Part shown: positions 7,111-10,066 of the stretch, one piece after another
How the letters are laid out: each line of letters opens with the position of its first letter
Position numbering within the stretch: position 1 is the stretch's first letter
Assembly: GCA_030620925.1 (NCBI GenBank)
Contig: JAUXIQ010000040.1
Span: forward strand, 1 to 10,066
Source of the DNA: Nitrospinota bacterium
GTDB taxonomy: Bacteria; JAUXIQ01
Direction: 5' to 3'
DNA length: 10,066 nt
Program-made: the position numbers and the translations under genes
Notes under the pieces: generated by a model
Database searches by the model: none
What the model saw: only the letters and a program-made list of their open reading frames with translations
What the model was told of the DNA's origin: nothing

Positions 7111-8223
7111 CTATATCAGCATCTCCAAAAAAGCTTGCACCCTGGTGCTTATCTGTCCGATACCTGCGGCCGTATGCTCCCGGTCTATCTTAAGAAGCTG
7201 ATAACCCGCCTCTTCCAACTTGTCTCGCACGATGGGAAAGTCATACTGGTAGGGGTCGCAAAATTTAAGGACGCTGTAAACGACCCCCTGCACCCGGTAT
7301 TCCTCAGCCAGGTGTATAATATGTTCAATACGACGATCGTAATCGAACATCCTGGAGCAGGGAACGCGGCCGAGATAACGCCGCCCCAGCGCTTCGAGGG
7401 GGTCAGAGCTGCCTTCCTCCACCAGGTCCAGGAAATAGCGCGAACCGGTACAGAGGTCATCGGCCACCACCATTCCTCCACCTTCTTCGATAACACTCAC
7501 GTACTTGGGGTCGGCGCAGATGGAGCCTATTACGAGAACGCGGGGGCCTTCCTCATGGTAGGCGTCTCGCCCTTCGAGCTCCTCCAGGAGCTCCTCCAGC
7601 AACTCGTTATACTCTTCTCTGGAGAGGACGAAACCGGCCTTCACCACCTCAAGAGCTTCCGTACCAGTGATGGGCGGGTATTCCTCCACCCTCCTCGCGT
7701 ATAGCTCCAGAAGGAGTTTTCTGGTCTTATTGTAGAGGGAAATGGCCTGGTTGAGGGCGTCATCGGTTATCTCGTTTCCGGTAAACTCCTCCAGGTGTTC
7801 CTTGAACGATGCCAGCTCGCGGACGAACCCCTCCATTCCTTCTTCATGGCTCTTATGAGGCACCCAAAGAATATGAGCAAATGGTGTTTTCACGAAATGG
7901 CACCAGGTATCGAAAAGGCGTCGCAGGCTGTCGCAGCTGTCGGTGGCTACCACACCGGATAAGAGCCCCTGGCCGTTCTGAAGCCCCTCCATCAATGCCG
8001 CGCGGCAGAAGCCGCAGCTACTCATGGGAATGTAGGCATCGGCCTGTGAGAGGTCCTCCTCGGAGCTGCCGATAATCCTGTAAGGGTATAAGCCGGCCGC
8101 CAGAATCAGCTCTTCAGGAACGTAAGTACAAAGGTATCCTATCTTCTGTCTCTTGATATCGGCGAGTATTGCGCGCGCCTGTACGGGGTCGGCAAAACGT
8201 TTAAGTTTCTCCAGAGCGCTCAA
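7111..8223 (-). CDS. 2-hydroxyacyl-CoA dehydratase-type iron-sulfur subunit (HgdB/BcrB-C superfamily)
   Basis: This is a 370-residue cytoplasmic protein. The family (PF06050) forms heterodimeric [4Fe-4S] enzymes that dehydrate (R)-2-hydroxyacyl-CoA, or in the Bcr branch reduce benzoyl-CoA, after one-electron activation by a separate ATPase. Landmarks: YVPEELILAAGLYPYRIIG (34-52), Cys70 and Cys73 (SSCGFC), DSCDSLRRLFDTWC with Cys97 and Cys108, GPRVLVIGSICADPKY (226-241), DDLCTGSRYF (Cys258), VVYSVLKFCDPYQYDFP (Cys322), and the terminal GQISTRVQAFLEML. Cys70, Cys97 and Cys322 are the most likely cluster ligands. The start is TTG, with an unusually complete Shine-Dalgarno just upstream; no in-frame ATG is near. 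An ATPase activator is not in the window, and the expected partner subunit directly upstream is only a C-terminal remnant, so it may lack a partner here, act with a subunit elsewhere, or be decaying. Which substrate is used cannot be told. Confidence 0.92.
   Translation of the reverse strand: MSALEKLKRFADPVQARAILADIKRQKIGYLCTYVPEELILAAGLYPYRIIGSSEEDLSQADAYIPMSSCGFCRAALMEGLQNGQGLLSGVVATDSCDSLRRLFDTWCHFVKTPFAHILWVPHKSHEEGMEGFVRELASFKEHLEEFTGNEITDDALNQAISLYNKTRKLLLELYARRVEEYPPITGTEALEVVKAGFVLSREEYNELLEELLEELEGRDAYHEEGPRVLVIGSICADPKYVSVIEEGGGMVVADDLCTGSRYFLDLVEEGSSDPLEALGRRYLGRVPCSRMFDYDRRIEHIIHLAEEYRVQGVVYSVLKFCDPYQYDFPIVRDKLEEAGYQLLKIDREHTAAGIGQISTRVQAFLEMLI
7576..7599. repeat. Perfect 12-bp tandem duplication inside the dehydratase gene
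   Basis: GAGCTCCTCCAG occurs twice head to tail. On the coding (minus) strand it gives a repeated LEEL in a Leu/Glu-rich helix near residues 209-216. It probably arose by slippage and keeps the frame. Confidence 0.85.
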
Positions 8224-8234
8224 GTTACCTCCTT
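8224..8234 (-). promoter_or_regulatory. Strong Shine-Dalgarno supporting a TTG start
   Basis: On the minus strand this reads AAGGAGGTAAC directly before TTG. It is nearly the full anti-Shine-Dalgarno complement, with a short three- to four-base spacing. It is the main reason to accept the TTG as start; the next in-frame alternative is a CTG. Confidence 0.75.
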
Positions 8235-8282
8235 TTTATCCTTTCGAATATTTCACCAGAAGGGTGCTTTACCCGGAAACGT

Positions 8283-8486
8283 CTATTTGTCGATCATCTC
8301 CAGGAAACCTTCCACCTTGGCCTTAACCTGTGGCAGTACGAACAGGTTGGGGTCCATGCAGCAAGAGTCCAGGGTAAGGGTGGGAATACCCAGCTCCTTC
8401 ACCAGGGTGTCTTTTATAACTCCATAAGCATTGGTCCGTACATTTTCCGAAAAAGGATATATCATGGGATGCACATTAACAAGCAA
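8283..8486 (-). pseudogene. C-terminal remnant of a second 2-hydroxyacyl-CoA dehydratase subunit
   Basis: About 65 residues survive, ending with the family's C-terminal signature: HPMIYPFSENVRTNAYG, KDTLVKELGIPTLTLD, CCMDP, then QVKAKVEGFLEMIDK. This matches the last part of the HgdA/HgdB-type proteins, which normally run to about 370-430 residues. In frame, an immediate upstream TAA (8496-8498 on this strand) ends any longer reading, and no dehydratase-like sequence is seen in the other two frames upstream, so at least 300 residues are missing rather than frameshifted. The only starts are a TTG at 8484-8486 or inner GTG/ATG codons, without a good Shine-Dalgarno. It lies 59 bases before the intact subunit in the same direction, the usual arrangement of the two subunits, which supports an originally two-gene unit truncated at its 5' end. 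An assembly join could give the same picture. Confidence 0.75.
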
Positions 8487-8645
8487 TAATTGCGCTTATC
8501 CTCCAACGGCGATAACAACCCGTGAGCATGATGCGACCCGCTTCGGAATTGAAGCGAAACCGACCCCACTAAAATTTTCTTCACGGAACCGGCGGATCCA
8601 ATTTTCCAGCAGCCCAAAGCCTGTTTGACGACACAAGTAGTGGAT
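8487..8645. other. Segment open on both strands, no recognised family; possible repeat or insertion
   Basis: Between the broken dehydratase gene and the acyl-CoA dehydrogenase promoter lies about 150 bases that are open on the minus strand (8496-8645, about 46 codons from a TTG at 8634-8636, including FGLLENWIRRFREENFSG) and also on the plus strand (through 8628). It holds a hairpin. The 7-mer CGCTTAT stands at 8493-8499 and again at 8654-8660, bracketing it, and the 11-base near-palindrome GCAATAATTGC (8483-8493) marks its left edge. No transposase, terminal inverted repeat or known small RNA is seen. It might be an interspersed repeat or the scar of the deletion that removed the dehydratase gene; it might also be ordinary spacer. 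Confidence 0.35.
8539..8556. repeat. Hairpin with 6-bp stem
   Basis: CGCTTC and GAAGCG form a perfect six-base stem around the loop GGAATT. There is no T-run on either side, so it is not a typical intrinsic terminator; it lies within the doubly open segment. Confidence 0.45.
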
Positions 8646-8743
8646 TTACAATTCGCTTATGGCTTATAAATGTGATAATAATTTTACGAATGATTAAATT
8701 CTCACACCGCAAAAAACAGTCCCGGAAAAACTTGGTTGTAACA

Positions 8744-8773
8744 TTTACAAGCCTTTTTACGCATTTGCATAAT
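8744..8773 (+). promoter_or_regulatory. Sigma-70 promoter of the acyl-CoA dehydrogenase gene
   Basis: TTTACA at 8744-8749, an 18-base spacer and CATAAT at 8768-8773 each match five of six consensus bases. Transcription would begin near 8780, giving a leader of about 14 bases before the ATG at 8794 and placing the in-frame ATG at 8779 at or before the transcript start. Confidence 0.55.
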
Positions 8774-8793
8774 AGCGTATGGGAGAAAGGATC

Positions 8794-9933
8794 ATGGAAT
8801 TCAGACTGACATCCGAACAACAGCAGCTCATCGACCTTGCCAGGGACTTCGCGGAAAAGGAGATGAAACCTAACGCCGACCGGTGGGACGAGGAGGGGGA
8901 ATGGCCCCGCGAATGTTTCCAGAAAGCCGCGGATTTGAGCTTAACCGGAATGCTCTGCCCCAGGGAGTACGGCGGCGCCGACATCGGGTTTCTGGGCACG
9001 GCTCTGGTTTATGAAGAGCTTGCCAAGGGATGTCTGGGGACTACCTTCAGCATGGTGGTGCACAACAACTTCGTGCGCTCTGTCTTCTCGCGGGGCACCG
9101 AGGAGCAGAAACAGCAGTGGGGCGTTCCGGCCGTAAAGGGCGAAGTGCTGGGAGCCTTCTGCCTCACCGAGCCCGACCACGGCTCCGACGCCGGCAGCAT
9201 CGAATCCACCGCCATCGCCCAGGGCGACTCCTACGTGATAAACGGCACCAAGTCTCTGGTAAGTAACGGCGGTGTGGCCGACTACTACCAGTTCCTGGCC
9301 AAGACGGACCCCGCAGCCGGCAAGCGGGGAATAAGCTCCATCATAGTGGAGCGGGATAAGGAGGGAGTTTCCTTCGGCCCCCGCGACAGGAAGATGGGCG
9401 CTAACGCTCTCATCACCTGCCAGATGACCCTGGAAAACTGCCGTATCCCCCGCAGCAACCTTCTTGGCGAAGAAGGTATGGGCCTCAGATACGCCCTGTC
9501 GGGAATAGACGTGGCGAGGGTCAACGTCGGGGCCTTATGCTGCGGTGTCTCCCAGGCGGCACTGGACGAAGCCGTGAAATACGCCAAGGAGCGGGTGCAG
9601 TTCGGTCAGCCGCTGGCCAATTTCCAGGGGCTTCAGTTTATGATGGCGGATATGGCCACCGAGATAGAAGCCACCCGTCTGCTGACCCATAAAGCCGCCT
9701 GGCTGCTGGACAACGACATGCCGGTCTCCGTCTCGGCCGCACACGCCAAACGCTTCGGCGCAGATATGGCCATAAACGTCACCAACCGCGCCGTTCAAAT
9801 TTTCGGCGCTTATGGCTACCTGCGCTCCTATCCCGTGGAGCGTTATCTTCGCTGGGCCAAGATGTGCGGTTTCGTCGACGGCACTACCCAGATACAGCAG
9901 GTGGTCATCGCCCGCCACCTGTTCAAAGAATAA
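8794..9933 (+). CDS. Acyl-CoA dehydrogenase with Asp at the usual catalytic Glu position
   Basis: This is a 379-residue FAD flavoprotein of the acyl-CoA dehydrogenase family, full length (about 380 is normal). It oxidises (or in fermenters may help reduce) the alpha,beta-bond of an acyl-CoA. Landmarks: N-terminal helical domain (FRLTSEQQQLIDLARDFAEKE), GMLCPREYGGAD at 52-63, the beta-domain signature FCLTEPDHGSDAGSI (122-136), YVINGTKSLVSNGGVADYY (147-165), and the C-terminal helices with RVQFGQPLANFQGLQFMMADMA, QIFGAYGYLRSYPVERYLRWAK, then VDGTTQIQQVVIARHLF. In most members the last block reads YEGTxQIQ with a catalytic Glu; here Asp362 stands in its place, and the alternative base position used by isovaleryl-CoA dehydrogenase is Ala241. 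The inner ATG at 8794 is chosen: GGGAG at 8781-8785 lies eight bases before it, and it matches usual family starts; the ATG at 8779 has no Shine-Dalgarno. Electron-transfer partners are not in the window. Confidence 0.95.
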   Translation: MEFRLTSEQQQLIDLARDFAEKEMKPNADRWDEEGEWPRECFQKAADLSLTGMLCPREYGGADIGFLGTALVYEELAKGCLGTTFSMVVHNNFVRSVFSRGTEEQKQQWGVPAVKGEVLGAFCLTEPDHGSDAGSIESTAIAQGDSYVINGTKSLVSNGGVADYYQFLAKTDPAAGKRGISSIIVERDKEGVSFGPRDRKMGANALITCQMTLENCRIPRSNLLGEEGMGLRYALSGIDVARVNVGALCCGVSQAALDEAVKYAKERVQFGQPLANFQGLQFMMADMATEIEATRLLTHKAAWLLDNDMPVSVSAAHAKRFGADMAINVTNRAVQIFGAYGYLRSYPVERYLRWAKMCGFVDGTTQIQQVVIARHLFKE

Positions 9934-9960
9934 ACCGCATAATCGGATGATCCACTGCAA

Positions 9961-9990
9961 TTGACTGTCCGGCGGGAAATATGTTATAGG
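9961..9990 (+). promoter_or_regulatory. Possible sigma-70 promoter after the dehydrogenase gene
   Basis: TTGACT at 9961-9966, an 18-base spacer and TATAGG at 9985-9990 resemble a promoter (five and four of six matches). Its predicted start near 9997 would fall just past the ATG at 9992, so either this promoter or that start codon is probably wrong. Confidence 0.3.
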
Positions 9991-9991
9991 A

Positions 9992-10066
9992 ATGGATACA
10001 ACAAACACCGTGCATTTTTTTGATGATAATAGGGTAAATGCCTTGCAACTGAAAAGGCCCTGCCCC
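9992..10066 (+). CDS. Possible start of a further gene (3' end outside window)
   Basis: From the ATG at 9992-9994 the frame is open for 25 codons to the window edge (MDTTNTVHFFDDNR, then VNALQLKRPCP). An AGGA directly abuts the ATG, which is a poor spacing; a GTG at 10010-10012 is an alternative start. The run ending KRPCP could be the beginning of a cysteine-containing domain, but 25 codons are too few to name a family. It could also be chance. Confidence 0.3.
   Translation, partial: MDTTNTVHFFDDNRVNALQLKRPCP

Noticed and set aside
7135-7704. A 189-codon plus-strand frame opposite the dehydratase-type gene.
   Set aside because: It is antisense to a well-supported family member and resembles no family; a shadow of a G+C-biased gene.
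8224-8282. A small GGGT-loop-ACCC hairpin in the 59-base gap between the remnant and the intact dehydratase subunit.
   Set aside because: A four-base stem with no T-run is too weak to call a terminator.
8581-8820. A 79-codon minus-strand frame crossing the dehydrogenase promoter.
   Set aside because: It runs through A+T-rich promoter DNA and into the 5' end of the acyl-CoA dehydrogenase gene, lacks a Shine-Dalgarno and has no recognisable domain.
9535-10008. A 157-codon minus-strand frame opposite the end of the acyl-CoA dehydrogenase gene.
   Set aside because: It is the shadow of strongly conserved coding sequence; no start signal or recognisable protein.

Overview
The window reads like a chromosomal stretch from an anaerobic, probably deltaproteobacterial (Desulfobacterota-like) genome. 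This is an inference from gene content: a HEAT-repeat protein translationally coupled to an HD-GYP protein, a 2-hydroxyacyl-CoA dehydratase-type iron-sulfur subunit, a TIGR04076-type small protein and an acyl-CoA dehydrogenase. No rRNA, tRNA, CRISPR array, integrase or transposase is visible. By eye, base composition shifts: the HEAT/HD-GYP pair is clearly more A+T-rich than the metabolic genes on either side.

Layout: (1) 1-873 (+) is the 3' end of a gene whose product looks like the extracytoplasmic tail of a membrane glycosyltransferase, ending in a TPR-like helical pair. (2) 874-1058 is an A+T-rich spacer with a sigma-54-like element and a TATAAT box. (3) 1059-4075 (+) is a two-gene operon with a 4-base ATGA overlap. 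Both products begin with what appears to be the same roughly 130-residue domain; one then carries a HEAT-like scaffold and the other an HD-GYP domain with a variant GYP motif. (4) 4076-4185 is a convergent spacer with a perfect 14-bp palindrome. (5) 4186-8486 (-) is a leftward group: a decapitated dehydratase-subunit remnant, an intact dehydratase-type subunit, a secreted small protein, a TIGR04076-type cysteine-containing protein and a YtcJ-type amidohydrolase. Gaps of 59-180 bases suggest several transcription units rather than one tight operon. (6) 8487-8793 holds a curious segment open on both strands with a small hairpin, then a good sigma-70 promoter. (7) 8794-9933 (+) is an acyl-CoA dehydrogenase with Asp where the usual catalytic Glu is expected. 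(8) 9934-10066 holds a possible promoter and perhaps the first 25 codons of another gene.

Functionally, the right half suggests CoA-thioester chemistry (dehydration of 2-hydroxyacyl-CoA or a related radical reaction, and alpha,beta-oxidation or reduction of acyl-CoA), but the dehydratase unit seems damaged: its partner subunit survives only as about 65 C-terminal residues. The left half is signalling (probable cyclic-di-GMP turnover). The observations most worth a second look are the shared N-terminal domain of the HEAT/HD-GYP pair, the Glu-to-Asp change in the dehydrogenase, and the broken dehydratase gene next to the doubly open segment. I do not see a clearly new multi-gene defence or mobile system here.
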